Part shown: positions 50,901-59,449 of the stretch, piece after piece
How the letters are laid out: each line of letters opens with the position of its first letter
How positions within the stretch are numbered: the first letter of the stretch is position 1
Source: Haliaeetus albicilla
Lineage: Eukaryota; Chordata; Aves; Accipitriformes; Accipitridae
Direction of reading: 5' to 3'
NCBI RefSeq assembly: GCF_947461875.1
Contig: NC_091487.1
Location: 40,506,022 to 40,570,021 of the forward strand
DNA: 64,000 nucleotides
Position numbers and translations under genes: made by a program
The notes under the pieces: model-generated
What the model saw: only the letters and a program-made list of their open reading frames with translations
Told to the model about the DNA's origin: nothing
Databases searched by the model: none

Positions 50901-53900
50901 CTTGAAAATACTGGTATATGTCCAGTGGAAGAAAGAACACTCCTAACCAGCAATTGCCGAGTAGTTTTTCTACTACTTTATTCCAAGGACAGGAAAACAG
51001 TGCACTTTAGTGTAGGAGAAGGAACTGCAAAACTGATAACAGACAGGGATGGGAGGAATACTGACAAATAGCAAAGTAATAAGAGAAAAATTCCTAGAGT
51101 GTAGGACAGCAAACTCCCAAAAATACTTTGGCAAGAAAACCTCTCTGAAGCACAAAGAGGAGGAAAACTCATCAATAGTACAGCAACAGTGATGCGGCAC
51201 AGAAATTACATATCCTGATCCAACAGATCACACTGACCTAGAAAACTTGGATCCTTCTACATTTCTTCTTCCTCCTTTACATCCATGGCAAATATACCAG
51301 CTGTGATTCTTCAGTTTACAGGATATAGACTAAAATTCCCAGAAACTTGCAGCTGACTCTGCTACCCTAAAGCACAAAAAACCCACCAAACCCCCCAAAA
51401 ACCAACAAAACAAAAACTTTCCCCCAACAGCAAATCAAGCAAGATTGTCATAGGAAGTACTACTATTTGCTAAACAAATGCTTTTCTATTACAGAGGCAA
51501 GCAAGAAGACTTAAAAGATTGTGATCTTCTCTTGGGAGAGAAGACATAACACTGGCTTGCACTGACTGACAAAGAATACTTGTCTAGAAAAAGCATTCCT
51601 AGTGACTCTCCATTCTTTCATCCCTAGACTTTGGCCAGGCTCAAATCAGTAGGTAATAAGGAAAAATCACAGGACTTTCATCAGGTTTGCAGTGGGAGCG
51701 AGAAAAGCAAGGCAGCCTTAAAGAGTTATCACTCTGTACGTGTAACTTTTTAACAAGAGGGGACAGAGGAGGACACATGGACTTTTACATGTTAGAGGCT
51801 GGTTATTTAATGATTGTATAAAATGGTCTGCATTTAAGTAAGAGCTACGGGTCATTCTGCGTCATCTAAACTGACTGCAAAGCATTATATAGATCCTGCT
51901 CAGTATTTGCTGAAGGAAAGAGCTTAATCCTTTAGGTGTCTAACCCTGCTAGCAGGAATAAAAAGAACTCAAGGAATGGGGCTGGATTTAGGAAATTGAG
52001 ATAACTATTGGCAAAACAAAAAGACCTTGCTAACTGAAGAAAGGGAGCTCATAGTGAGTATGTCAGGGGAGACCCACTAATATATATTCCTTTCTCCCAC
52101 AAAAAATTATAGTGCTGGGGATATTATTTTTGTGACTAGCTAGATGAAAAATTTCCTTTTCTTCCTGTTTTCTTAGTAAGACAGGCTACAAAGTCAGTAC
52201 CTTTTATTTTTCTTTGCAACCCAGAGATTGGGTAATTTCTTGTGACAGAGCTAGTTTCTGGTCAAAGATCAGTGAACTCTAAGGCAGACTAATAACAATG
52301 AAGCATGTCCCCTATCTTCTGGGGTCAATGAAAGACTTTCTCTACCTCTCTAAAGTATATATGCCGAGTCCTTAATTAGGGCTTCGGACAAAGTGTTACC
52401 ATAGAAGCCACTAGTGACACTACAACCAAGTTCTGATCCTGTGGTAAGAACTCTCAACATCTGTTCCCAAAGATAGAAATCTCAAATTGTTGCTATGCGT
52501 TGTTGAGCATTTCTTCTCCCCTGCCTCAGAAGTAGTAGTAAATAGAGTTCACTGTACAACTGATACATAACTCTGCTTTATGCTAAAGAGCTCTATTGCA
52601 AAGGCATTGTATAAAGACAAAGCAAAAATGGATACTGTTCCAGAAAGTGCATAAACATATGTACAAGAGACAAAGAGATGAGTGGAAAAGCTCAAGTGAC
52701 AGTATCAGGACTCAAAACAACTATACTAACCCGAGTCGTGTTTTTATTGTTGTGTTTTGCTGTGTTTTTCTTAATAGATCCACGAGTATAGGGGAGTTTT
52801 AAAAAAGATCAATGAACTAATTCTGTAAGTTCTTAAGGGAAGTGCCTCCCATGTGCAAGGGGCAGCACTAGTGACAGCACAATGATGCTTGTTTGAAAAT
52901 TCAGCAAGTTAGAGATAAGAAAGGAAAGCTGACATCTTGACAGAGCAGATCAGGAGATTCAGTTGGGGGATTTACACACATAAAAGAAGGCAGCATGCAG
53001 TTTAAGTCTAACATGGCAAAGAGGAGATGTGGAAGATGTAACGATAGCATTGACAAGACAGAAGCAATTGACTGAGGAAGTAATCCCCACAGTATCATTC
53101 TGAATAGAGATGAGCAAGGAAGATAGACTATGCCAGAGCCAATTAACAAACAGATGCTGCAGTTATCAAGAACAATTTGATTGAAGTCTCAGCTTTAGAT
53201 ATGCAATAGATAAGGCCAGAAGTTTAATACTGTGTAAAGAGAAACTATGTAATACAGCCTGAGAAAAAGGACCTAGAATGGGGTCTAAACTCCAGGTGAT
53301 GCCAATTTGTAAAATATGGACAAGATTTGTTTTCTGATAGAAATAGTCAATAAGGTCTTACAAGGGGCAATAAGTCCTGGAAGAAGGAAAGGAATATTTG
53401 TGGTGTACGTCAAAATGACCGGGGACTAACTCACAAGAGTCGCAAAGCATCATGCTGTGCGCTGTGCGAGACAGCTGGGGTTGGACTCCATGAGGAATAA
53501 CCTCTCTCTCTGGCTCTTCCACAGACTTGCAGTGCAAACTTGGATTTAACCTTTAATGGCATTTTCTTAACATGAGATAACCAATCTCTTTTTGAGGTGC
53601 TCAGACATAGTGCTGTTACGATGAATATCACAGAGAAGCTTGCAATTCACAGATATGAACTTAAGCTACTATCGGTTCCCTACAAACAACTGCTTCACAA
53701 GCAGTAGTTTAAAAATGGACCTTTCCCGACTAAGTGGATTTGAAACAAGCACAAGAAAACCATAAGCTCAGAAAGCTGAGAACATGTCTGCAAAGCACAA
53801 AAAAGCTCCAAACTAGCTTTGAGCAGGCCAGCACATCTGTGCAACATGGCACAAAGACAGTTATGCAGATCTCAGAATTACCATAGCTGTATCAGTGCAG

Positions 53901-56900
53901 TGCTGAGCCCAAGCTGAGAATCTCCACCTCTCAGCTAAACTAATTTGCTCAGGCACAGCTCCTTATGGATTAATCTACATTGCTTCTGGATCTGGAACTA
54001 GCTCAGTCATTGCTTACATGCTATAAATGTCCTACAGTTTCAGAGCTACCACCTCCAAGAAGCCAACAGGAACAATGAGATGAAACATAACCACTCGAGC
54101 TTAACAACTCCAAGTTCCAAGGGAAACTAAAAAGAGAAATCTCTTTGCTTTGTGTTCCCATCTCATGGAACCACTTTCATCTTAGAGATTTGTAAACACG
54201 TATACATCAGCGAGTATCTCAATCCATCATGTTTGCTCAGCAGCATAACTAGTTCTGCCTAATTTTGTAGGACTAGCATTTAACATTGCTATGGCAGAAT
54301 CTACCACTGATAGCAAATCAGGAAATAAGAGAGGAAACTGCTAACTAATGCAACAATCTTCACGTTCCAAAGGTCAGAAAACAGATGGTTAAAGATAGCT
54401 GGACTCCATAATTCTGATAAATCCTTCTCCTGTCTGCTCAAGCTTAAAAAGCCACACACCCTCAAACCCTGAATCTCCACATTTCAAGTTATTACTATTT
54501 TGGCATTTGGACGAGAAGTTGGTTTAAATAACATTCTAAGGATTTCTCCCCGAGTTATCAGCAATAATCTTGCTAATGACAAGCACAAAAGACTGAGGAT
54601 CACTTTCCTATAGCTGAATTGGCTGTTCCATATTATCAAGAGCAAAAGATGCTACAGAAGAGGTCTTCGGAGCTAGCTAGTCATCTGACAGCCCTCTCTA
54701 AATAAAGGTCCTCATACTCACTAGCAGAAACATCACTATAGTAGCAAGCACTCTTTAAGTTCCAGCTGCCAGAAAACATCTTAATTGAAAACTCTCAAAC
54801 TGCTTTGACACTGGCTGTGAGATGTCACGTAAGTTTTCAGCTATGAGGAGGAAAAGATCACTCCAGATGGAAGATCTCTGATTCAACATCCTGATAGTGA
54901 AGCAAGATCATTTTTGGAGAGCTTTTTCAATCCAGTTCTGATCAAATTGCTATTATCTGATAAAGGACCATTGCTGTCCCAATAAGGAAGTTGGCTTTAT
55001 TGCCCATGACATTTAAATAGCAACATACTTGCTTGCAAGAGGCAGCCAAAAGTCTTCCTCAATAAGGCTTACAGATTCATGAGTATAAAGATAACTTAAA
55101 CCAGTGCAACCACACACAGCCACAGCTTGTGAGCAGCTTTCCAGGACAGCCCTGTTGTAAGGCGTTTCAGAGCTTGCTCTACTGGCTAGATGAAGATTAT
55201 TGAAAAATCTGCATCTAAAAGTAATAGCTGCATCTGCCATGCATTACAAGGAAATGTGTGTGTGCTTAGGGGAGGCATACAAACTTAGGACTGCTACCAC
55301 ACCTGAAACTCAGTCACTCGGTTTACAGTCTCTGGTGTCCTGCACAGTGTGTTTTCTATGTCAGTGCATTGTAAGGACTGTCATCCTCTCCTCCCTTTCC
55401 CCTCCAAAAGCCACAAGAATCTGTCAGTCAGTACACCTGAACTGACCAAAGTGCGACCCAAGTATCTTGCATCTATTCTATACTATAGTGTAATTACAGT
55501 GTACATTTTATATATATCTATATATATTATACTCTTCTATAGTACAGAATAGATACAAGATACTTGTGTCACATTTCCTTGCAATGCATGGCAGACACAT
55601 TGACTGTTACTATGATGGATACAAATAACTAATCTACCAACAATCAGAATATCACAATTCTTTTTACTGCTGGTAGGATGAATATGTTAAATTAGAGTAA
55701 CCAGATACTGAGTCTTCAGGTAACTACACATTTTCTTTCAGTGTCTCCTGAATGAGGTTTAACATGAAGGGTGCAAACTGGAAGCCAGGACACAAAGCTG
55801 AATTTTTAGTTGTGTAACTAACCTGCTCTGTGACTTCCACACGTTGCTGGTTTTATATTTGTAAAGTATTTTTACACTGTAAAGTGCTTACGCTCACCAA
55901 ATGTAAAGGCCAACAGAAGAGTTCATTAACTGCATATATTGAATGCTAGGCTCTCTAAAATAATGCCTCCTGAGAGGCTGTTCCTAGTCAACTAGTATTT
56001 CTAACATTATTACCAGCAGGCCTACCCCAAATGGATGGCCAATTTCCCCCTCTTTCAGCAAAAGGCTAACATGGAATAACATTTGTGACAAGGAATATAG
56101 CTTAACCACGACATCTGTAGGACTTGGATGGCACACTTTGGACCCTTATTTCTACTTCACCCTATTCCTAAAAATCAGATGGATTTCCTGATGCTAAAGG
56201 AGAGTAGCAGGGGGCTGTAGTCTTGCATTAGCACTGCTTGGTACAGTGCCCACTCCTAGTCATATGGTAGGAGATTGGCTGCCAGCACTCCCATTTGCAG
56301 GATATCTCCTACAATACTCTCAGTTCAATTTTGTTCAGGAACGATCAGCATCCCGCACAGAGAACTCTTATCTCAGTTGTGTGTGTCTCAGTACAGAGTC
56401 AATTCTTTCACCAGCTTTGCCTACCAAGCCTCTTAGAGGAGGCTCTTGCCATGCATAAGGTTTTAATGAACTTGAGCTTTTCAGGAACTCATGAGCAAGG
56501 CCACTCCAAGGCACTGTGTCTTTTCGGCCCAAGATACTCACTTAGTGCCACTTAATTGGCTATCCTCATTTTATTACTATTGCTGCCAGTTACATGTCAA
56601 GTGTTAAACATGCATCACAGCAGTCTGTTAGACTGAGAGAAAAAATAAAGGAACTCACCCGTTCAAACAAACCACAGCAGTTCTTACCTGAATCTCCTCA
56701 GTTTCATCCACCAAGAGGAAACTCACAACTTTCTCTGTCATCTTCCTTCTCTTGGTCTCCTCATCCATCCCCTCCTCCTCTTCCTGCTCTTGGGCTTTGC
56801 CAGCATGGTACACAGTGACAGGGTGCTTCCTTCTGTTCCCCCCAGCATGTGTCCTCTTCTGACACTCCACGCAGAGGTTGATTTTGCACACCTGGCACCT

Positions 56901-57185
56901 CACTGCTGCTATCTGCCTCGAGCCTGTCATGCTGGCGTGCATTATGTTCCCATTGGCACCTTTGCAGGAGTCACAGTACGGGACATGGCCGGGTTTTATA
57001 CGGGTCCGTTCGTGGTTCCGTAACCTCTCCGGCTGATGCAGCTCTTCTTCACAACGCTGGCACTGTAGGCTCCTGCACTCGTCACACTCAAAGATTGCTT
57101 CATCTGTCCCACTGCAAACATAGCTTTCCTGGCACAGGAGTGTCGTGTTCTGTCCTTTCTCTGCAGTTTGTGTGTGGGCGCTCAT
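32668..57185 (-). CDS. ZFYVE1: ZFYVE1 (DFCP1), double FYVE-containing protein 1; 11 coding exons
   Basis: PI3P-binding protein of ER-derived omegasomes, Golgi and lipid droplets, with an ATP/GTP-binding domain linked to omegasome and lipid-droplet remodelling. Coding exons in transcript order: 57185-56688, 42925-42421, 40492-40278, 38149-38043, 37083-36975, 36406-36309, 36203-36086, 35713-35543, 34768-34588, 34083-33970 and 32900-32668. They sum to 782 residues plus TAA with all phases matching, against about 777 in human. Domains: Cys/His-rich zinc-binding N terminus (about 18-130), P-loop GNTGDGKS (192-199) with a DTEG motif (240-243), a Cys-rich middle region (about 430-490), FYVE 1 (about 599-659) and FYVE 2 (about 716-775), both with KHHCRACG and RVC signatures. 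Identity comes from recognised family sequence. The gene converges on DCAF4 and its 5' CpG island faces the window's right end. Confidence 0.96.
33970..34083 (-). CDS. ZFYVE1: ZFYVE1 coding exon 10, residues 668-705
   Basis: Encodes the linker between the two FYVE domains: ELPSDEEGGTLIARKVGEAV followed by QNTLGAVVTAMDIPLG. The acceptor is TCATGCAG and the donor CTTAG/GTGAGC. The linker is well conserved in the family. Confidence 0.95.
34588..34768 (-). CDS. ZFYVE1: ZFYVE1 coding exon 9, residues 608-667
   Basis: Encodes most of FYVE domain 1: CNKC, KHHCRACGEGFCDGC, RPVPERGWGPAPVRVCDNC. The acceptor AG is preceded by a weak pyrimidine tract (CTGATTAG). The donor is TTAG/GTAATT, phase 1. Confidence 0.95.
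35543..35713 (-). CDS. ZFYVE1: ZFYVE1 coding exon 8, residues 551-607
   Basis: Encodes DGFLKDNNNAAQRLLDGMNF, then SVSELSLGPTKAVTSWL and the start of FYVE 1 (YWRPNSQIL). The WxxD position of this first FYVE domain reads WRPN. It is a 171-base exon, phase 0 to 0. The donor is CTG/GTAAAT. Confidence 0.95.
36086..36203 (-). CDS. ZFYVE1: ZFYVE1 coding exon 7, residues 511-550
   Basis: Encodes YVIECPNCGVVYRSRQYWFG and NQDPVNTVVRTEIEHVWPG. The CPNC pair suggests one more metal-binding pair. The acceptor is CTTCTGCAG and the donor CAGGG/GTAAGT. Confidence 0.95.
36309..36406 (-). CDS. ZFYVE1: ZFYVE1 coding exon 6, residues 479-510
   Basis: Encodes ACYERGMEVSVVPKTSAS and TDSPWLGLAKYAWS, in the middle region required for ER association in the family. 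The acceptor is GTGTTATAG and the donor TCAGG/GTGAGT. Confidence 0.95.
36975..37083 (-). CDS. ZFYVE1: ZFYVE1 coding exon 5, residues 442-478
   Basis: Encodes GCGCKKSMNHAKEGVPHESK and SRCRYSHQYDNRVYTCK, a Cys/His-rich segment. The second residue is Cys here where I recall Val in human, giving C-G-C. The acceptor is TACTCAG and the donor TGCAAG/GTGAGT. Confidence 0.95.
38043..38149 (-). CDS. ZFYVE1: ZFYVE1 coding exon 4, residues 407-441
   Basis: Encodes ALSDRFSGEIPDDQMAHSSF and FPDEYFTCSSVCLSC. The acceptor is GTTTGACAG and the donor TGTGG/GTAAGT, phase 2. It supplies the first Cys residues of the middle cluster. Confidence 0.95.
40278..40492 (-). CDS. ZFYVE1: ZFYVE1 coding exon 3, residues 335-406
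   Basis: Encodes HPSEVPEKLIQDRFRKL, FPEAFSSIHYKGTRTYNPPT and FSGLRRAVEQQLENNTTRSP, the C-terminal part of the nucleotide-binding domain. The acceptor TATATATAG has a poor pyrimidine tract. The donor is CTAAAA/GTAAGT. Confidence 0.95.
42421..42925 (-). CDS. ZFYVE1: ZFYVE1 coding exon 2, residues 167-334
   Basis: Encodes the core nucleotide-binding domain. The P-loop GNTGDGKS is at 192-199 with the Mg/phosphate Lys at 198. A switch-like VIDTEG lies at 238-243, and LAISDLVIYRT and the helix LKHFTKELKATTARCG follow. The acceptor is TTTTTTTGGAAG (plus-strand CTTCC...). The donor is CTCTG/GTGAGT. Confidence 0.96.
43659..43672. repeat. CA dinucleotide repeat, imperfect
   Basis: Short CA run (AACACACACACACA) extended by AAACACAAA. 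It is intronic and of no evident function. Confidence 0.8.
45490..45870. mobile_element. Old CR1-like LINE relic
   Basis: Carries words typical of an old CR1-type family in birds and reptiles: TTGTCTAACCCCTTTGTGAAC, GCAACATCCTGTCACAATAA and ATTCCATG. Later come CTTCCTTTTGTTG, GTCATTGGGTGTTCCTTGCTC, ACTTGTCTTCTT, and ACCATCCACAACAATCCC. It is interrupted near 45,640 by a G-run and an A/C-rich insertion. Family orientation was not settled. The call rests on recalled consensus wording. Confidence 0.55.
48180..48245 (-). mobile_element. Short CR1 3'-end fragment
   Basis: The plus strand reads CAGGCTGAAAGGGACCTCAG then GAGGTCATTACTCACTCCCAG. This resembles the complement of the conserved CR1 3' UTR (GTTGGAAGGGACCTTTGGAGGTCATCTAG type), so the element is in minus orientation. 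Only about 65 bases are recognisable. Confidence 0.6.
49241..49456. repeat. Long imperfect palindrome (foldback, MITE-like)
   Basis: The left arm starts CCTTCACTGCAG and continues with TTCTGTTGAAATTTGTACTG, GGCTCTGCACACACCCATGA and AAATAGTGTCCCTGAA. The complement of the right arm reads CCTTCACTGCAG, GACTCATTCTGTTAAGCTCTG, ACAAACCCATGAAAATACTG and TCCCTGAATACC. Homology continues inward to CCAAAG on both sides, leaving a loop of only some 20 bases. The total is about 216 bp with arms near 95-100 bp. No obvious target-site duplication is seen. It could be a deleted DNA transposon or an inverted duplication. Confidence 0.8.
50005..50075 (+). mobile_element. Possible MIR-like SINE remnant
   Basis: GCAGAGGCACATCCAGGTGA followed by AGAGACTTGCCCAGAAGACA resembles the conserved MIR core (GAGGTTAAGTAACTTGCCCAAGGTCAC type). 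It is short and diverged, and judged from remembered consensus only. Confidence 0.35.
55175..55640. repeat. Interrupted long palindrome (foldback element)
   Basis: The outer arms are TCTGCCATGCATTACAAGG... at 55,233-55,258 and its complement at 55,570-55,595, a 26-base match with one difference. The inner arms are CAAGTATCTTGCATCTATTC... (about 55,459-55,492) and its complement (about 55,525-55,567). In the right half the outer and inner arms are contiguous. In the left half about 190 bases (55,259-55,450) separate them. Weaker pairing seems to extend outward to about 55,175 and 55,640. The centre is TA-rich. Confidence 0.75.
56688..57185 (-). CDS. ZFYVE1: ZFYVE1 first coding exon (coding exon 1), residues 1-166
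   Basis: Starts MSAHTQTAEKGQN. It carries the N-terminal Cys/His-rich zinc-binding region: ECDECRSLQCQRCEEELH, YCDSCKG, RCQVCKINLCVECQKRTH and RRKHPVTVYH. An acidic run (EQEEEEGMDEE) and TEKVVSFLLVDETEEIQ lead into the nucleotide-binding domain. The donor is ATTCAG/GTAAGA. ATG is preceded by an in-frame stop a short way upstream and matches the known family start. The 5' splice boundary of this exon lies near 57,218 but is not certain. Confidence 0.95.
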
Positions 57186-58270
57186 CTTCAGATTTCTTTA
57201 AAGCAACGTTTTTCCCTCCTGTTTCTGTTTTGAACAGTGATACGTGTAAAAGTCAGTAGCAAATTTAGTATTTTCACAGGGGAAAGAAACACAACAGGAA
57301 TGCTGTCCGTACTTAATTTTAAATAATTAATAGATGTTTCTGTAAGATTCATACACTGACCTGCCTCCCAGGAAGAGTCTTGTTAAGTGCAGATGAAGTT
57401 TCCTTTCTCCAAAATAAACTCAAACAACGTGGCTGGTTTCATGCATTGTTATGCCCGAATGCTGGTACGCATTCTGCCTCTGCTTAGACGTATAACGTCT
57501 TTTCAGTGATGAGGAAAAAACCCAGTCTGGTGTACTTCAGCAGACAGGGCACAGGGTATCCCTGAAGCAGAGATCGGAGGGAGGCAGCTGACGACACAGA
57601 GGCAAAAAAGGCATTAGAAATGCACAAGTGCATATACATGTACACACACAGAGGACTGTGTCAATACTAGAAAATTCTCTGCTTTCACTCCCCAGCTAAG
57701 CTCCTCCTTCAGAGTTCACAGTATTTATTTGCTGGGAATTTCCTGATGCGCTTCGCCAGATAAACAAAAATCCGCTCTCTTTGTGCGCTCCTTCTAGCGA
57801 CGCTGGAGAACGACCGCTACCGCGGCCAGGCCGGCGAGGCGACGGGTTTTCCCCCTTCCCCGCCCCAAGTTGCCAAAGCAGGCCCCCGAAACCAGCGCCC
57901 GCTAAGGGCAGGCTGCGCACCGAGCCGCCTTTGTCTCGACCTGCTGCCTCCCGGCTGCGCGGGGCCCCGGCCCTGCCGCCTCACACCGGCCCTCGGCCGC
58001 CTCCCCTCCCGGCCCTCACAGAGCCGCTCTCGCTCCGGGCTGACCCTCGGCGCCCACCCCGCCCCGCCGCCGCCTCTCCCCGACCGGTTTCGCGGACCCG
58101 ACGAGGAGCGAGCGGCCGGCCGGGAGCGCTGCCCCGCGGCGGCCGGCACTTGTGGCTCGGCCGCTCCCGGGCCGGGCGGGGGCGGCGGGCGGCCCCCCGC
58201 CGCCGCCGGCCGGCCGGAGTTACGTAACGCCGGTGCCAGCCGGCGCCTCGCTCCCGCGCCCCGCACCTAC

Positions 58271-58450
58271 CTGGGGGCTGCGCCCGGCGGCGGCGGCGCC
58301 GTCCTAGTCCGAGTCAGCGGCCGGGGAAGGAAGGAAGGGGGGAAGCCCCCGGCTTCCGAGCGGCGACAGCGGGCGGGGAGCTGCGGCGGGACCGGGAACA
58401 AAGGCGGCGGCGCCAGCCGGGCTATTGTTTACAAGCCGGCGGCCACCTTT
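58271..58450 (-). other. ZFYVE1: Probable 5' non-coding exon 1 of ZFYVE1
   Basis: On the minus strand a consensus donor, CCCCAG/GTAGGT, ends an exon at 58,271, about 1.1 kb upstream of the first coding exon. The upstream limit (transcription start) is not visible. 58,450 is an estimate inside the GC-rich core. Confidence 0.5.
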
Positions 58451-58504
58451 CTTCCCCTTCCTCCCGCCGGCACCCGGTGACTAAGGAGTCGGGTCCCGGC
58501 CGCG

Positions 58505-58550
58505 GCTGCTGCTGCTGCTGCTTCTTCCTCCTCCTCCTCCTCCTCCTCCT
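58505..58550. repeat. Triplet microsatellite (CTG then CCT units)
   Basis: GCTGCTGCTGCTGCTG runs into CTTCTT and then about eight CCT units, just upstream of ZFYVE1 exon 1. Length polymorphism is likely. Confidence 0.9.
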
Positions 58551-58808
58551 TCCCCCCCGCCCCCTCCGCGCCCGGGGCGGGGGGTGTCCCGCTTCTCCTC
58601 CCCCAGGGGTCGGGGCGGCGACCCGACCATGCAGGCGAAGCGCCCGGGAGGGCTGAGCTGAGCAGGGCAGGGCAGGACCCGCGCCCCCTCCGCCCGCTCC
58701 CCTCGTTGTCAGCCGGGATCAGCTGATCGCGGGGAACTTCAGGGTTATTTTCTCACCGCGGAGACGGGAAGGCGGCGGGCGGGAGGCGGGGCGGCACGCC
58801 GGCACGCC

Positions 58809-58822
58809 GGGAGCTGTAGTCC
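58809..58822 (-). promoter_or_regulatory. ZNF143/THAP11-type motif, copy 1
   Basis: GGGAGCTGTAGTCC, complement GGACTACAGCTCCC, matches the ACTACAnnTCCC core of ZNF143/THAP11-bound promoters. A second copy lies 85 bases away in the same orientation. Confidence 0.6.
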
Positions 58823-58893
58823 GGGGGCCCGGCGCTGCCTCACGGAGAGCCGCCGGCAGACCGCACGTCGCCGCGGGGGCCCCACGCCGTGGC

Positions 58894-58915
58894 GCCTGCT
58901 GGGAGGTGTAGTTCC
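58894..58915 (-). promoter_or_regulatory. ZNF143/THAP11-type motif, copy 2
   Basis: The minus strand reads GGAACTACACCTCCCAGCAG, a close match to the extended AACTACAATTCCCAGCA consensus. It is the stronger of the two sites in this CpG island. Confidence 0.65.
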
Positions 58916-59050
58916 CGCGGCGGGAAGGGGCGGCGAGGCCCCGACCCGGGGTCCCCGGGGCGGAGCGGGGAGGTTAGCGGGGCGGCGGGTGACGGCGGAG
59001 GGCGCTGCGCCTCCAGGGGCGTTACGAGGGCGGGGCGGGGGGCGGCCGTG

Positions 59051-59104
59051 CCGTGAGGCGGCCCCGCCGTGAGGCGGCCCCGCCGGCCGTGCCGTGAGGC
59101 GGCG
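59051..59104. repeat. GC-rich 16-bp tandem repeat
   Basis: The unit CCGTGAGGCGGCCCCG occurs twice exactly at 59,051-59,066 and 59,067-59,082. A third, partial copy (CCGTGAGGCGGCG) starts at about 59,092 after a short spacer. It lies at the edge of the CpG island. Confidence 0.85.
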
Positions 59105-59380
59105 CTCCCGCCCCTGAGGGCGTCCGCGGTGCTCGGGGCCCGTTCGCCGTCCCTGAGGTTTTCGTTCGCCCTCCGCTTTATTTTTTGTCCCCCCCCGCCC
59201 CGCGGCTGGCGGGCACCCCTGAGGGCGGGCGGAGCTGCGAGACACCCTGCGCCGGAGGAGTGTAAGGAGTCCCCCCAGCAGGTGCATGAGGGATGAACTT
59301 CGTAGCGAAGCTTTTTCCTTCCACCACCTGGAGAGAGACCAAGCGGCCGCTGCCAGGCCTCCAGGTCTGGCAGATAAGCG

Positions 59381-59393
59381 GGTCACGGTGACC
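59381..59393. promoter_or_regulatory. Perfect ERE-type inverted repeat
   Basis: GGTCACGGTGACC is an exact GGTCA-n3-TGACC palindrome, the core of an estrogen response element. It sits about 1.0 kb upstream of the ZFYVE1 exon 1 region and 4.3 kb before the next promoter. Chance occurrence is possible. Confidence 0.5.
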
Positions 59394-59449
59394 GCCTGGG
59401 AGAGCCAGGCGCCCGTCTCGCTTCTGCCACTCGACAAGGAGTGTCACAG

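Larger units (their letters stand above)
42926..56687 (-). other. ZFYVE1: ZFYVE1 intron 2, large (13.8 kb)
   Basis: No nested gene was recognised on either strand. It contains a CR1-like relic (about 45,490-45,870), a short CR1 3' fragment (about 48,180-48,245), a MIR-like stretch (about 50,005-50,075), a CA repeat (43,659-43,672) and two long foldback palindromes (49,241-49,456 and about 55,175-55,640). The rest is unremarkable AT-leaning sequence. Confidence 0.85.
57780..59260 (-). promoter_or_regulatory. ZFYVE1: CpG island and promoter of ZFYVE1
   Basis: Dense CpG sequence with many GC boxes. The non-coding exon 1 donor is within it at 58,270. Motifs noticed: GTAAACAA (FOXO-type, minus strand, 58,425-58,432), the 12-bp palindrome GATCAGCTGATC with an E-box core (58,717-58,728), and two ZNF143/THAP11-type sites (58,809-58,822 and 58,894-58,915). 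A CTG/CTT/CCT microsatellite sits at 58,505-58,550. There is no TATA box. Confidence 0.75.

Noticed and set aside
57781..58266. Opposing 148- and 149-codon open frames
   Set aside because: They are Arg/Pro/Ala-rich shadows of the ZFYVE1 CpG island, without a homologous domain.
58745..59437. Minus-strand open frame of 230 codons upstream of ZFYVE1
   Set aside because: Long, but almost entirely Arg/Pro/Ala/Gly-rich, and it crosses the 16-bp tandem repeat. Stop codons are simply rare in this composition.
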